Origin: JAWMQL01 sp033283165
GTDB lineage: Bacteria > Pseudomonadota > Gammaproteobacteria > Pseudomonadales > Halieaceae
Reading direction: 5' to 3'
Assembly (NCBI GenBank): GCA_033283165.1
Contig: JAWMQL010000002.1
Coordinates: 744,001-808,000 of the forward strand
DNA: 64,000 nt
The stretch's first letter is position 1; every line of letters starts with the position of its first letter. The translations under genes and the position numbers were made by a program. The notes beneath the pieces are model-generated. The model did no database searches, had not been told where the DNA came from, and worked only from the letters and a program-made list of their open reading frames with translations. Shown here piece after piece: positions 7,374 to 15,906 of the stretch.

Positions 7374-9725
7374 GTGGCCAGCGTGTTCAGCAGTTTCGCC
7401 AGCCGGCTGATCCTGCTGCTCACCCTGTGTTCCGGCCTCGTTGTAGGCGCCGGCCTGTGGCTGGATTACCGCCTGTCGCGGGCGGATATCATACAGCGCG
7501 TCAGCCAGGAGTCCGAGGAGACCATTGCCAACATGGTCGCGGATCTCGAGAACCTGCTGGACGGGGTCGAGGGATCCACCCTGTTCCTTGGCCGCATCGT
7601 GCAACAGCGGGACCACGAGCCAACCGTGCTGGAAGAGCTGGTGCGGGACGTGGTGGAGAACAGCGACGACATCTACGGCGCCACCATTGCCCTGAATCCG
7701 GCGCTGGTGGAGGACCCGCTGGGCTTTGCACCCTATTACTACCGCCGCGACGGCCTGGTCGTCAGCAAGGACCTGCGACAAGGCGACAAGCCCTACTGGC
7801 AACGTCCCTGGTTCCGCGAGGCCGCCACCGGTGGCGAGCCGCGCTGGGTCGAACCCTATTTCGACAAGGAGGGTGGTGAAACGCTGATGACCACCTACTC
7901 GGTCCCGGTGATCCGACCGGGCGGCGTCCCGACGGCGGCAGGCGGCGGGCCGGAGCCCTACGCGGTAGTCACCGCGGACATCACCCTGGCGGACCTGCAG
8001 GGCTACCTGCAGCGGCTGAACCTGGGCTCGAGTGGTTTCGGTATCCTGCTCAGCCGCGCAGGGGTGGTCCTGAGTTCCAGGATTCCCGGGCAGATCATGC
8101 ACCACTATGCGGAAGTCGTTGACCCCACCGAGCTGCCGTTCTGGCAGCAACTGATCGAGCAGGTCCAGGACGGCGGTTCCGCCACCGGCCGCATCGAGTG
8201 CCCGGGACTGTCCGGCCGCTGCGTGGTTCGCATGGGGGCCCTGCAATCCACCGGCTGGCCGGTGGGAGTGATCTACTCCGAAGACGAGTTGCTCGAGCCC
8301 CTGAGGCGTTTCCAGCGCAAGACCCTGGTCGTGGGTAGCCTGATCCTGCTGGTGGTGGCCCTGGCGGTGGCACTGGTTTCCCGTCGCCTGACCCGCCCGC
8401 TCAGCGCACTGGCCGAGGCCAGTGGCGAAATTGCCCACGGCCGGCTCAACGGCCGCCTGCCCACCCCCCGGGGAGAGGACGAGCTGGCCCAGTTGATCCG
8501 CTCCTTTGCCGCCATGCAGACCGATCTCAAGGCCCATATCGAGCGGCTGGAGCAGGCCACGGCCAGCCGCAGCCGGCTGGAGGGTGAGCTGGCAGCCGCG
8601 CGGGAGATTCAGATGGCCATGCTGCTCGGGGAAGGCGAGGCCAGAGAGCAACTGGCCGGGCTCGACCTGTGGGCGAAGGTCCTGCCGGCCAAGTCGGTGG
8701 GCGGCGATTTCTACTCCTTTCATTTACAGGGCAGGCGATTACTGTTCAGCATCGGCGACGTCTCCGACAAGGGGGTACCCGCAGCCCTGTTCATGGCCAA
8801 GGCGCTCAGCCACATGCAGCAACTGGCGCGCGAGGGGCTGCCCCCGGCGCAGCGTCTCGCGCGCCTGAACAACCTGCTGGTGGAGCGCAACCGGAACTAC
8901 ATGTTCGTGACCCTGTGCACCGCCGACCTGGACCTGGACAGCGGTCAGTTTGAATTCGCCAGCGGCGGCCACCCGCCACCACTGCTACTGCGCGATGGGG
9001 CAGTGACCGAACTGGCCCAGGACATGGGGCCGGCACTGGGGCTCTCCTCCGGACTGTCCTTTGCGACCAACCTCGAGCGACTGGAAGAAGACGACTGCCT
9101 GCTGCTGTACACCGACGGGGTGGACGAAGCCTTCAACGAGTCGGGTGACATGTTCGGCCTGGAGCGGCTACACACCCTGCTGTCCAGGCAGGACAGTCAT
9201 GATCCCGAGGAACTGGGCGGGACCGTATTCCAGGCGGTCCGGGCGTTCAGCGGCGAGGCGCCACAATCGGACGATATCACGGTGCTGGTGCTGTCACTGC
9301 GCGACAGCAGTGAGCCACGGCGACTGGAACTGGCCGCAGGCCATAACCTGGTCGGCCGGACCCTGGAATGGCTGCAGGGGCAGCTGGCTGTTAGCCAGGC
9401 GCCGGACGACTGCAAGCGTGAACTGCTGCTGGTGGCCGAGGAAATCATCACCAACCTCGACCGGTATGCGGGCCTGGAGGAAGGGGACACCGTGCAGGTG
9501 GCACTGGCCGAGGAGGACGGCGAACTGTGCCTGACCGTCACCGACCCCGGCAAGCCCTTCGATCCACTCAGCGAGGGACAACGCGCCGAGCTGGGGCGCG
9601 ACAGTGCAACTGCCGGCGTCGGGGGTCTTGGTGTACACTTGATCACGCAACTCAGCGACCGACAGACCTATCGCCGCGTGGACGGTCGCAATATCCTGCA
9701 GGTTTACAAGGCCCTGCCCGTCTAG
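7374..9725 (+). CDS. Membrane sensor PP2C (RsbU/SpoIIE-type) serine phosphatase with HAMP and anti-sigma-kinase-like HATPase domain
   Basis: About 783 residues from a GTG at 7374; GTG 7383 is an alternative and neither has a strong ribosome-binding site. The order is: TM helix near residues 10-30, an extracytoplasmic Cache-like sensor region (about 35-310), a second TM helix (TLVVGSLILLVVALAVALVS), HAMP, coiled coil, then an RsbU-type PP2C domain. That domain shows VGGDFYSFH, GDVSDKGVPAALFMAKAL, LLYTDGVDEAFN and SDDITVLVL, with metal-binding aspartates. The last 130 residues are a GHKL ATPase of the RsbW type (LLVAEEIITNLDRYAG, VTDPGKPFDP, GGLGVHLI). The protein could both dephosphorylate and phosphorylate a STAS partner. 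That partner is encoded 19 bp downstream, so this looks like a self-contained partner-switching module. Confidence 0.88.
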   Translation: MASVFSSFASRLILLLTLCSGLVVGAGLWLDYRLSRADIIQRVSQESEETIANMVADLENLLDGVEGSTLFLGRIVQQRDHEPTVLEELVRDVVENSDDIYGATIALNPALVEDPLGFAPYYYRRDGLVVSKDLRQGDKPYWQRPWFREAATGGEPRWVEPYFDKEGGETLMTTYSVPVIRPGGVPTAAGGGPEPYAVVTADITLADLQGYLQRLNLGSSGFGILLSRAGVVLSSRIPGQIMHHYAEVVDPTELPFWQQLIEQVQDGGSATGRIECPGLSGRCVVRMGALQSTGWPVGVIYSEDELLEPLRRFQRKTLVVGSLILLVVALAVALVSRRLTRPLSALAEASGEIAHGRLNGRLPTPRGEDELAQLIRSFAAMQTDLKAHIERLEQATASRSRLEGELAAAREIQMAMLLGEGEAREQLAGLDLWAKVLPAKSVGGDFYSFHLQGRRLLFSIGDVSDKGVPAALFMAKALSHMQQLAREGLPPAQRLARLNNLLVERNRNYMFVTLCTADLDLDSGQFEFASGGHPPPLLLRDGAVTELAQDMGPALGLSSGLSFATNLERLEEDDCLLLYTDGVDEAFNESGDMFGLERLHTLLSRQDSHDPEELGGTVFQAVRAFSGEAPQSDDITVLVLSLRDSSEPRRLELAAGHNLVGRTLEWLQGQLAVSQAPDDCKRELLLVAEEIITNLDRYAGLEEGDTVQVALAEEDGELCLTVTDPGKPFDPLSEGQRAELGRDSATAGVGGLGVHLITQLSDRQTYRRVDGRNILQVYKALPV

Positions 9726-9743
9726 CCAGGAGACAGATCAACC

Positions 9744-10121
9744 ATGGAACTGAACACCACGGTCACCGTCGACAAGGAAAATTCAGTCGCCCGGGTGGCA
9801 CTCGACGGCGCCCTCAATACCGATACCGCCCCGGCGTTTGAACAGCGCCTGCAGGCCGTGATCGAAGAGGGTTACGAATTGACCGTGCTGGATATGAAGG
9901 ACCTGGACTACATTTCCTCGGCCGGGTTGCGGGTGCTGTTCAAGGCTGCCAAGCAGGTCCATGCCAGCGGCCGCCGGCTGGCCGCGGCCAACCGCAAACC
10001 GCATATCGACAAGGTGTTCGAGATCCTGAAAGCGCTGCCGGACATGGCCGTTTTCGCCAACGAGCAGGAACTGGACGACTACCTGGAGAGCATGCAGGCC
10101 CGGGTCCGGGACGGCGATTAG
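9744..10121 (+). CDS. STAS-domain anti-sigma-factor antagonist
   Basis: 125 residues, essentially one STAS domain. The conserved segment is LDYISSAGLRVLFKAAKQV, where a serine of the SSAGLR loop is the usual phosphorylation site. In family terms the unphosphorylated form binds and releases a target from inhibition, and the phosphorylated form does not. It starts at an ATG with AGGAG upstream and lies 19 bp after the PP2C/HATPase gene, its likely modifier. The downstream target of the switch (sigma factor, c-di-GMP enzyme or other) is not in this window. The stop overlaps the convergent amidotransferase gene by 4 bp. Confidence 0.9.
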   Translation: MELNTTVTVDKENSVARVALDGALNTDTAPAFEQRLQAVIEEGYELTVLDMKDLDYISSAGLRVLFKAAKQVHASGRRLAAANRKPHIDKVFEILKALPDMAVFANEQELDDYLESMQARVRDGD

Positions 10122-10819
10122 GAACGCAGAAAATTGAGCATCCAGCGCGCCACGCGGGCCTGTTCCGGCGCTTCCGCCAGCGATGCCATACCCTGCTGGT
10201 AAACCGCTTCGCCGATGGCTTCCCGGCGGTATTCCATGATCTCCCGGGAGTAGCCGGGCACGAATTCCGGGTGTCCCTGGAACGTCAGTATGTGGTCCCC
10301 GATCTGGCACACGGCGTTCGCGCAAAAATCACTGCTCGCCAGTACCCGGGCACCCTCCGCGTTCTCCACCACCTGGTCCTGGTGACTGGCCAGAATCTGG
10401 AACTCCGCGTCGCCCTGGTCATGCCAGTGCGGCGGTTCGCTGAAACGGTAGCGCTGCATGCCCACGCCCCAGCCCCTGGCGGATTTCTCGGTCCGACCAC
10501 CCAGTGCCTGGGCCACCAGCTGGTGCCCGAAACAGATTCCCAGCAACTTCTTGCGCTGCCGGTGCAGCTCGCGCACGAAGTCCATCAGGCGGTGAATCCA
10601 TTCCTTGTCCTCGTACACGCTGCTCTTGCTGCCGGTGATAAGGTAGGCGTCGACCTCGTCGATGCCCCGGGGATACTCGCCCTGTTCCACGTCATAGACC
10701 GCGAACTCCAGGGCGGGATCCTCCCGCGCCAACAGGGCGATGAACATATCCGGGTACTCGCCGAATTCCACCGCCCAGGCAGGCCGTACCGCATCTGTTT
10801 TCAGGATCCCGATTTTCAT
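10118..10819 (-). CDS. Class I glutamine amidotransferase domain protein (GMP synthase-like)
   Basis: 233 residues from the ATG at 10817-10819, with GGAG about 8 nt upstream. A start 10 codons earlier is possible but less likely. The nucleophile is C96 in KLLGICFGHQLVAQALGG, and the catalytic histidine and glutamate are in LTFQGHPEF. This is a stand-alone class I GATase, which hydrolyses glutamine to glutamate and passes ammonia to a partner, or cleaves a gamma-glutamyl bond as in PuuD-like enzymes. The length and the opening MKIGILKTDA match a widespread GMP-synthase-like family of unknown substrate. No synthase partner lies beside it. Confidence 0.85.
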   Translation of the reverse strand: MKIGILKTDAVRPAWAVEFGEYPDMFIALLAREDPALEFAVYDVEQGEYPRGIDEVDAYLITGSKSSVYEDKEWIHRLMDFVRELHRQRKKLLGICFGHQLVAQALGGRTEKSARGWGVGMQRYRFSEPPHWHDQGDAEFQILASHQDQVVENAEGARVLASSDFCANAVCQIGDHILTFQGHPEFVPGYSREIMEYRREAIGEAVYQQGMASLAEAPEQARVARWMLNFLRS

Positions 10820-10982
10820 ACCCACACTCCGCTCCGGGGGACTGTGCATGATATTGAGCCCGATGTGGGCCTGTCCATAACACCTTGGGGGCGTCTGCCA
10901 CCCTCCGCGAACCGATCGCCGTCGGCTTTCCCGTCACGCGGCACAAAACCGGGGGGGCTGCCGACTTCGCCCCGGTCTGATC

Positions 10983-10988
10983 TATAAT
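10983..10988 (+). promoter_or_regulatory. Putative -10 box for the retropepsin/transglutaminase/ATP-grasp operon
   Basis: A consensus TATAAT within tctataataaataac, in an otherwise GC-rich 240-bp divergent spacer, about 75 bp before the lipoprotein start. The -35 region (tgccga at 10959-10964, 18-bp spacing) is poor, so the assignment rests mostly on the -10 box. Confidence 0.4.
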
Positions 10989-11059
10989 AAATAACACCGA
11001 CTTTCATCTGTCCGCCCGATTGGATAGATTGACTGGCCACGGGAATACCGGACAATATT

Positions 11060-11737
11060 ATGGCAGTTACTCACAGACCCCTGTATTGGGCAGGATTACT
11101 GGCCGCCGTCGTGCTGGCGACGGGCTGTGCGTCCACCCCACCGCCACAAACCACCGAGGTGGAACCCCCCGCACCCGCGCTGTGCGAATGTGTCGAACCG
11201 GAGCCGGAGCCGCCGGCGCCGGACTGTCCCGATCCGGTCGCCGTGGCGCCAGCGCCGGTCCCCGAACCTCCGCCTGCACCCCCGCCCGCGCCAAGGCCGC
11301 CAGTCGACAGTGATCTCCTTGTGGTCGGGCAAGTGGAATACGCCATACTCGGCAAGAATAAACTGCAGCAGAAAGCCCGTATCGACACCGGCGCCACCAC
11401 CACCTCGATCGGCGCGCACGACATTTCCATGTTCGAGCGGGACGGCAACACCTGGGTCCGTTTCAAGGTTTTCGACCGGGTGAGTGGCGAATCCTACGAC
11501 TTCGAGGAGGAAAAAACCGGCCGGGCCCTGATCAAGCGGAACGATGCCGAGCCCGACCGGCGGGTCGTGGTGGAGATGCTGCTGACCATCGGTCGGGTCA
11601 GCAAGGTGACGGAGGTCACCCTGGCCGATCGGGAGCAGTTTGATTTCCCGGTCCTGGTGGGCCGCAATTTCCTCGAAGGCGACTGCGTGGTGGACGTCAG
11701 CCGTGAATATATCGCGTTGGACGAGGTTTCAAATTGA
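11060..11737 (+). CDS. Periplasmic retropepsin-like aspartic protease lipoprotein
   Basis: 225 residues. The N-terminus is a lipoprotein signal (AVVLATGC with C23 as the likely lipidated residue), followed by a Pro/Glu/Ala-rich linker to about residue 85. A domain of the RimK-associated 'ATP-dependent zinc protease' family (retropepsin fold) follows. The catalytic motif is A-R-I-D-T-G-A-T-T-T at D109, the D-T-G-A signature of aspartic proteases with one active-site copy per chain, so activity would need a dimer. FPVLVGRNFLEGDCVVDVSR is the conserved second half. The residues after C23 (A-S) do not give an inner-membrane retention signal, so the outer membrane is the expected site. Its stop overlaps the next start. 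Confidence 0.85.
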   Translation: MAVTHRPLYWAGLLAAVVLATGCASTPPPQTTEVEPPAPALCECVEPEPEPPAPDCPDPVAVAPAPVPEPPPAPPPAPRPPVDSDLLVVGQVEYAILGKNKLQQKARIDTGATTTSIGAHDISMFERDGNTWVRFKVFDRVSGESYDFEEEKTGRALIKRNDAEPDRRVVVEMLLTIGRVSKVTEVTLADREQFDFPVLVGRNFLEGDCVVDVSREYIALDEVSN

Positions 11738-13269
11738 GGGAAGCCCGCGCTCGCCGCCAGATCAGAGTACTCGTCTCGCTGCTGATGGTGCTCGGGGTCG
11801 GGGTGGTCCTGTACAAACACTATGTGCTGGACTTCCCCCTGCTGACCACCGAAACACAGGACGTGTGGCAGATTGAAGCCCGCATCAGTTTCGACTCACT
11901 GGGCGGACCGGTGGAGGCCAGGCTGAACATGCCCGACCCGGTCGATAGCGTGAAACCGATTTTCTCCGAGTCCCTGGCGCCGGACTACCAGTTCCGGGTG
12001 GAACAGGAGGGAGACAGGGAGGTGGCCGTGTGGCGCGCCGAGGCCGTGCCTGAAGGCCCCTCACAGGTGGTCTTGTTCACCGAACTGTTCTTCTCGGAGA
12101 AGCCCCAGTATCAGCTGGGTAAGCCGGCTGAACCGGATCCGCTGCCGCCCCTCTCCGACGACGAGCGGGCCGCGCTGGCGGCGGTCAACGATTACATCAA
12201 TGAACGCCAGCTGGTGGGTGAAGACCTGGTGCGGGATATCCTGCGGGAAATAAACAACCCCAGCAGCGCCATCTGGGAGCTGCTGCAGCGGGAACGCGGC
12301 AAGTACAGCGAACGGCTGCAGCTGGCGATCGAGATAATGAACTTCCACGGAATCGCCGTGCGCCTGGTAAGAGGTGTGGAGCTGAAGGATCGGCAGCGCA
12401 ACCGCCCCGCCCGCAACCTGATGATGGCCTACCTGGACCAGCAATGGCGGCTGTTCGACCCGCGCGCCGCCGAGCCGGTGCCAACGGACACCTTCCTGCC
12501 CTTCCAGCGCGGCGACGAGGCCCTGTTCGAGGTCAGTGGCGCCGAGGATTCGGACCTCGAGTTTTCAGTGATCAAGGTGCGGCGCGCCAGCTACCTGAAC
12601 GCCGTCGAGGATGCCCGCAACAATCGCAGCTGGTTGGTGGATTTCTCGATTTACAGCCTGCCGCTCGGTCAACAGAGCACCTTCAAACTGCTGCTGTTGA
12701 TTCCCCTGGGGGCGCTGGTGGTGGTCATCCTGCGCAACCTGGTGGGCATCCGCACCTCCGGCACCTTCATGCCCATCCTGATCGCCCTGGTCTTCCTGCA
12801 GACAAGCCTGCTGGCGGGCCTGATCCTGTTCCTGGTGGTGGTCAGCGTCGGCCTGTTCATGCGCTCCTACCTGAGCCACCTCAACCTGTTGCTGGTACCG
12901 CGGATCGCCTCGGTGCTGGTGTTCGTCATTATCATCTTCGCCGCGATTGGTATCGGCAGTCATAAACTGGGGATCGAGTGGGGCATGAAGGTGACCTTCT
13001 TCCCGATGATCATCCTGTCCTGGACCATCGAACGCATGTCCATCCTGTGGGATGAGGAAGGTGGCCGTGAGGTCATGATCCAGGGCGGCGGCAGCCTGCT
13101 GACCGCCTCCCTGTCCTACCTGATCATGAGTAACGACCTGGTCGCGGACTCGATCTTCCTCTACCCGGAGGCCCTGTTGATCCTGCTGGCCATCATTATC
13201 TCCATCGGCAGCTATTCCGGTTACCGCCTGTCGGACCTGCGCCGCTTCGAGCCCATGGAACGTCACTGA
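11734..13269 (+). CDS. Inactive transglutaminase-like domain fused to a seven-helix membrane domain
   Basis: 511 residues from a TTG at 11734 that overlaps the previous stop (TTGA). One TM helix near residues 12-30 precedes a periplasmic region to about residue 300 resembling the inactive transglutaminase domain (AIEIMNFHGIAVRLVRGVEL). No Cys-His-Asp triad is evident there. From about residue 305 to 500 there are roughly seven hydrophobic helices (FKLLLLIPLGALVVVILRNL and onward), with the conserved GIRTSGTFMPILIALVF. The family is known to sit next to retropepsin-like and RimK-related ligase genes, as here. It is probably the inner-membrane hub of that unit, but its chemical role is unknown. 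Confidence 0.85.
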   Translation: MREARARRQIRVLVSLLMVLGVGVVLYKHYVLDFPLLTTETQDVWQIEARISFDSLGGPVEARLNMPDPVDSVKPIFSESLAPDYQFRVEQEGDREVAVWRAEAVPEGPSQVVLFTELFFSEKPQYQLGKPAEPDPLPPLSDDERAALAAVNDYINERQLVGEDLVRDILREINNPSSAIWELLQRERGKYSERLQLAIEIMNFHGIAVRLVRGVELKDRQRNRPARNLMMAYLDQQWRLFDPRAAEPVPTDTFLPFQRGDEALFEVSGAEDSDLEFSVIKVRRASYLNAVEDARNNRSWLVDFSIYSLPLGQQSTFKLLLLIPLGALVVVILRNLVGIRTSGTFMPILIALVFLQTSLLAGLILFLVVVSVGLFMRSYLSHLNLLLVPRIASVLVFVIIIFAAIGIGSHKLGIEWGMKVTFFPMIILSWTIERMSILWDEEGGREVMIQGGGSLLTASLSYLIMSNDLVADSIFLYPEALLILLAIIISIGSYSGYRLSDLRRFEPMERH

Positions 13270-14222
13270 TGTTCGGCCTGGCCTCCCCGCGAACCCTGCG
13301 CAAAAAGGGCATCGTCGGCATGAATGGCCGCAACGTGCTCTACATTGCCCAGAACAATCCGCGCCACCTGTACCCGCTGGTGGACGACAAGCTGAAAACC
13401 AAGCTGGCAGTCAAGGGTCATGCCATCGATGTGCCGAAGCTGCTGGGCGTGTGCCGGGTACAGCACCACCTGAAGGAGCTGGAAGAGTTCCTGGCCGACC
13501 TGCCCGCCTTCGTCATCAAGCCGGCCCAGGGATCGGGCGGCAAAGGTATCCTGGTGATCACCAGCCGGGACGGCAGACACTACGTGAAACCCAGCGGGGT
13601 GCGGGTGAGCATCGACTACCTCAAGGCGCACGTGTCCAATACCCTCAGCGGCCTGTACAGCCTGGGGGGGCGCAACGACGTGGCGGTGATCGAGAGCCTG
13701 GTGGATTTCAGCGACGCCTTTGACGGCTTCTCGTTCGAGGGGGTCCCGGACGTACGGGTCATCGTATACCGGGGCTACCCGGTCATGGCCATGATGCGGC
13801 TGTCCACCGCCGCCTCGGACGGCAAGGCCAACCTGCACCAGGGCGCGGTGGGGGTGGGCATCGATATCGCCACCGGCCGCGCCCTGAAAGCGGTGCAGCA
13901 CGCGCGCCCCGTGACCCACCACCCCGACACCGGTCGCGACCTGTCCGAACTGGTGGTACCCCACTGGGAGCGGGTGCTGGAGATTGCCGCGCGCAGTTAC
14001 GACGTCACCGGGCTGGGCTACCTCGGCGCGGACGTGGTCCTGGATCGCACACGGGGTCCACTGCTGCTGGAGTTGAACGCGCGCCCCGGCCTGGCGATCC
14101 AGGTGGCCAATGGTCGCGGACTGGAGCCCCGGGTGCAGCTGGCCAGCCGGGAAGCCGCCTCGACCCAGCGCGACGCGCTGGCCAGGGTGGCCTTTTCCCG
14201 TGAGCACATTGCCGGGCTGTAG
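13269..14222 (+). CDS. ATP-grasp ligase, alpha-L-glutamate ligase-related
   Basis: 317 residues. The start ATG shares a base with the previous stop (TGATG), so translation is coupled. The opening RTLRKKGIVGMNGRNVLYIAQNNPR is typical of the RimK-related E-ligase family. ATP-grasp features include FVIKPAQGSGGKGILVI near residues 80-95, VAVIESLVDFS, and the metal-binding LLLELNARPGLAIQVAN near the C-terminus. RimK relatives form amide bonds using ATP, classically adding glutamate to a C-terminus. No signal peptide, so it acts in the cytoplasm. With the membrane protein and the periplasmic protease it forms a three-part unit spanning the envelope. Confidence 0.88.
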   Translation: MFGLASPRTLRKKGIVGMNGRNVLYIAQNNPRHLYPLVDDKLKTKLAVKGHAIDVPKLLGVCRVQHHLKELEEFLADLPAFVIKPAQGSGGKGILVITSRDGRHYVKPSGVRVSIDYLKAHVSNTLSGLYSLGGRNDVAVIESLVDFSDAFDGFSFEGVPDVRVIVYRGYPVMAMMRLSTAASDGKANLHQGAVGVGIDIATGRALKAVQHARPVTHHPDTGRDLSELVVPHWERVLEIAARSYDVTGLGYLGADVVLDRTRGPLLLELNARPGLAIQVANGRGLEPRVQLASREAASTQRDALARVAFSREHIAGL

Positions 14223-14232
14223 GTAACACGCC

Positions 14233-15906
14233 ATGCGCAATGCCTGCTGCCGGCTCACGGCTCTACTGACCCTGACACTGTGCGCCACGGTCGCGTCCAG
14301 CGCCGAACCGCCCAACGTGATTGTCATGGTCGCCGACGACCTCGGCTGGAACGACGTGGGTTTTCACGGCGGCCCCATCGACACCCCCTCGCTGGACCGG
14401 CTGGCCGCCGAGGGCGTGCAGCTGGACCGCTTCTACACCACGCCGATCTGCTCGCCCACCCGGGCCGCCCTGATGACCGGCCGCGACCCGATCAGGCTGG
14501 GGGTGGTGTACGGCGTGATCATGCCCTGGATGAATATCGGCATTCACCCCGACGAGCGTTTCCTGCCGGAAGCGTTCCTTGAAGCGGGCTACCAGACGGC
14601 GATGGTGGGCAAGTGGCACCTGGGACACGCCCAGCAGGACTTTCACCCCAACAACCGCGGGTTCGAACATTTTTACGGCCACCTGCACACCGAGGTGGGC
14701 TACTTCCCGCCCTTCTCCAACCAGGGCGGACGGGACTTCCAGCACAACGGCGTCTCCATCGAGCGCGAGGGCTACGAGACCTTCATCCTGGGCGACGAGG
14801 TGTCCCGCTATATCCGTGAGCGGGACAAAGGCCGGCACTTCTTCGTCTACATGCCATTTATCGCGCCCCACACGCCGCTGGAGGCGCCGGAGAACCTGCT
14901 GCAGAAGTACGCCGACCTCGAGGATGACCGGCCACCGGCACGCAGCAAGTACACCGACGAGAGTCGCCGTATCGCGCGCCTCACCGGCCGTCCCAGTGCG
15001 CGCCCCGTGTTCGCCGCGGTGACCGACGCCATGGACCAGGCCATCGGCCAGGTACTGGACACGCTGGACGAGGAAGGTATCGCGGACAACACCATCGTGC
15101 TGTTCTTCAGCGACAACGGCGGCGCCGCCTATGCCACTGGCGGCGCAGATAACAGGCCGCTGCGCGGGGGCAAGGGCGAGGCGTTCGAGGGCGGCATCCG
15201 GGTGGTGTCGCTCATGCGCTGGCCGGCCAGGCTGGCCGCCGGCGGCAGGATGGACCAGATCATGACGGTCATGGACGTGCTGCCCACGCTGACCGCCGCG
15301 GCGGGCATTCCTCACGGTGTCACCCGCACGCTGGATGGCCAGAACATGTGGCCGGCCATCGCCAGGGATGTGCCCACCCCACGGCGGCAGACTGTTTTCT
15401 TCGCCTCTGAAACACCGATCTACGGCTCGTTCTCCATCACCGCTTTCAACGAGCACTGGAAGCTGGTGCAGCAGATCGAGCAGGAATACGATGGCAACAC
15501 CATCACCAACTACCTGTTCCGCATCCAGGAGGATCCCGGCGAGCACCAAAACCTCGCCGGGCAATACCCGGATGTCGTGCAGCAGCTGGCCGGGGAGATC
15601 CGCAACTGGCGCGCCCTGTACCCGGTGGCGGGGACCCGTTCGCAACTGACCCCGCCCCCCGGCTGGCGCGCGCCGCGGGACTGGGCGAGCTGGCCGCGCC
15701 GGGACGAAGTGCTGCGCTCCGAATACGCCCGGGGTATGCCGCCCGCTCAGTCGCGCAGGATCCTGGACTGGCAGCACGGCGCACGCGCGCGGCTGATCTA
15801 CGACTGCGAACCCAGCCGCCTGGCGGCGGGCCTGTGCCTCAACGAGGAGGTCAACCTGGCCACCGAGGAAAGTGAGCGCCAGCTGCCCGACAGGACCCTG
15901 GAATGA
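14233..15906 (+). CDS. Secreted sulfatase (arylsulfatase family, type I formylglycine)
   Basis: 557 residues with a signal peptide (cleavage likely after CATVASSA). The catalytic signature is CSPTRAALMTGR with C73 in C-x-P-x-R, the site converted to formylglycine. Metal ligands begin with the D-D pair in VADDLGWNDVG (residues 35-36), and FFSDNGG supplies the later D-N pair. The chain length and the KWHLGH motif fit family S1. It hydrolyses sulfate esters in the periplasm, with substrate unknown; sulfated algal polysaccharide or steroid sulfates are both conceivable. The gene starts 10 bp after the ATP-grasp gene and its stop overlaps the start of the cytochrome gene, so the pair is translationally coupled. 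No formylglycine-generating enzyme is in the window. Confidence 0.9.
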   Translation: MRNACCRLTALLTLTLCATVASSAEPPNVIVMVADDLGWNDVGFHGGPIDTPSLDRLAAEGVQLDRFYTTPICSPTRAALMTGRDPIRLGVVYGVIMPWMNIGIHPDERFLPEAFLEAGYQTAMVGKWHLGHAQQDFHPNNRGFEHFYGHLHTEVGYFPPFSNQGGRDFQHNGVSIEREGYETFILGDEVSRYIRERDKGRHFFVYMPFIAPHTPLEAPENLLQKYADLEDDRPPARSKYTDESRRIARLTGRPSARPVFAAVTDAMDQAIGQVLDTLDEEGIADNTIVLFFSDNGGAAYATGGADNRPLRGGKGEAFEGGIRVVSLMRWPARLAAGGRMDQIMTVMDVLPTLTAAAGIPHGVTRTLDGQNMWPAIARDVPTPRRQTVFFASETPIYGSFSITAFNEHWKLVQQIEQEYDGNTITNYLFRIQEDPGEHQNLAGQYPDVVQQLAGEIRNWRALYPVAGTRSQLTPPPGWRAPRDWASWPRRDEVLRSEYARGMPPAQSRRILDWQHGARARLIYDCEPSRLAAGLCLNEEVNLATEESERQLPDRTLE

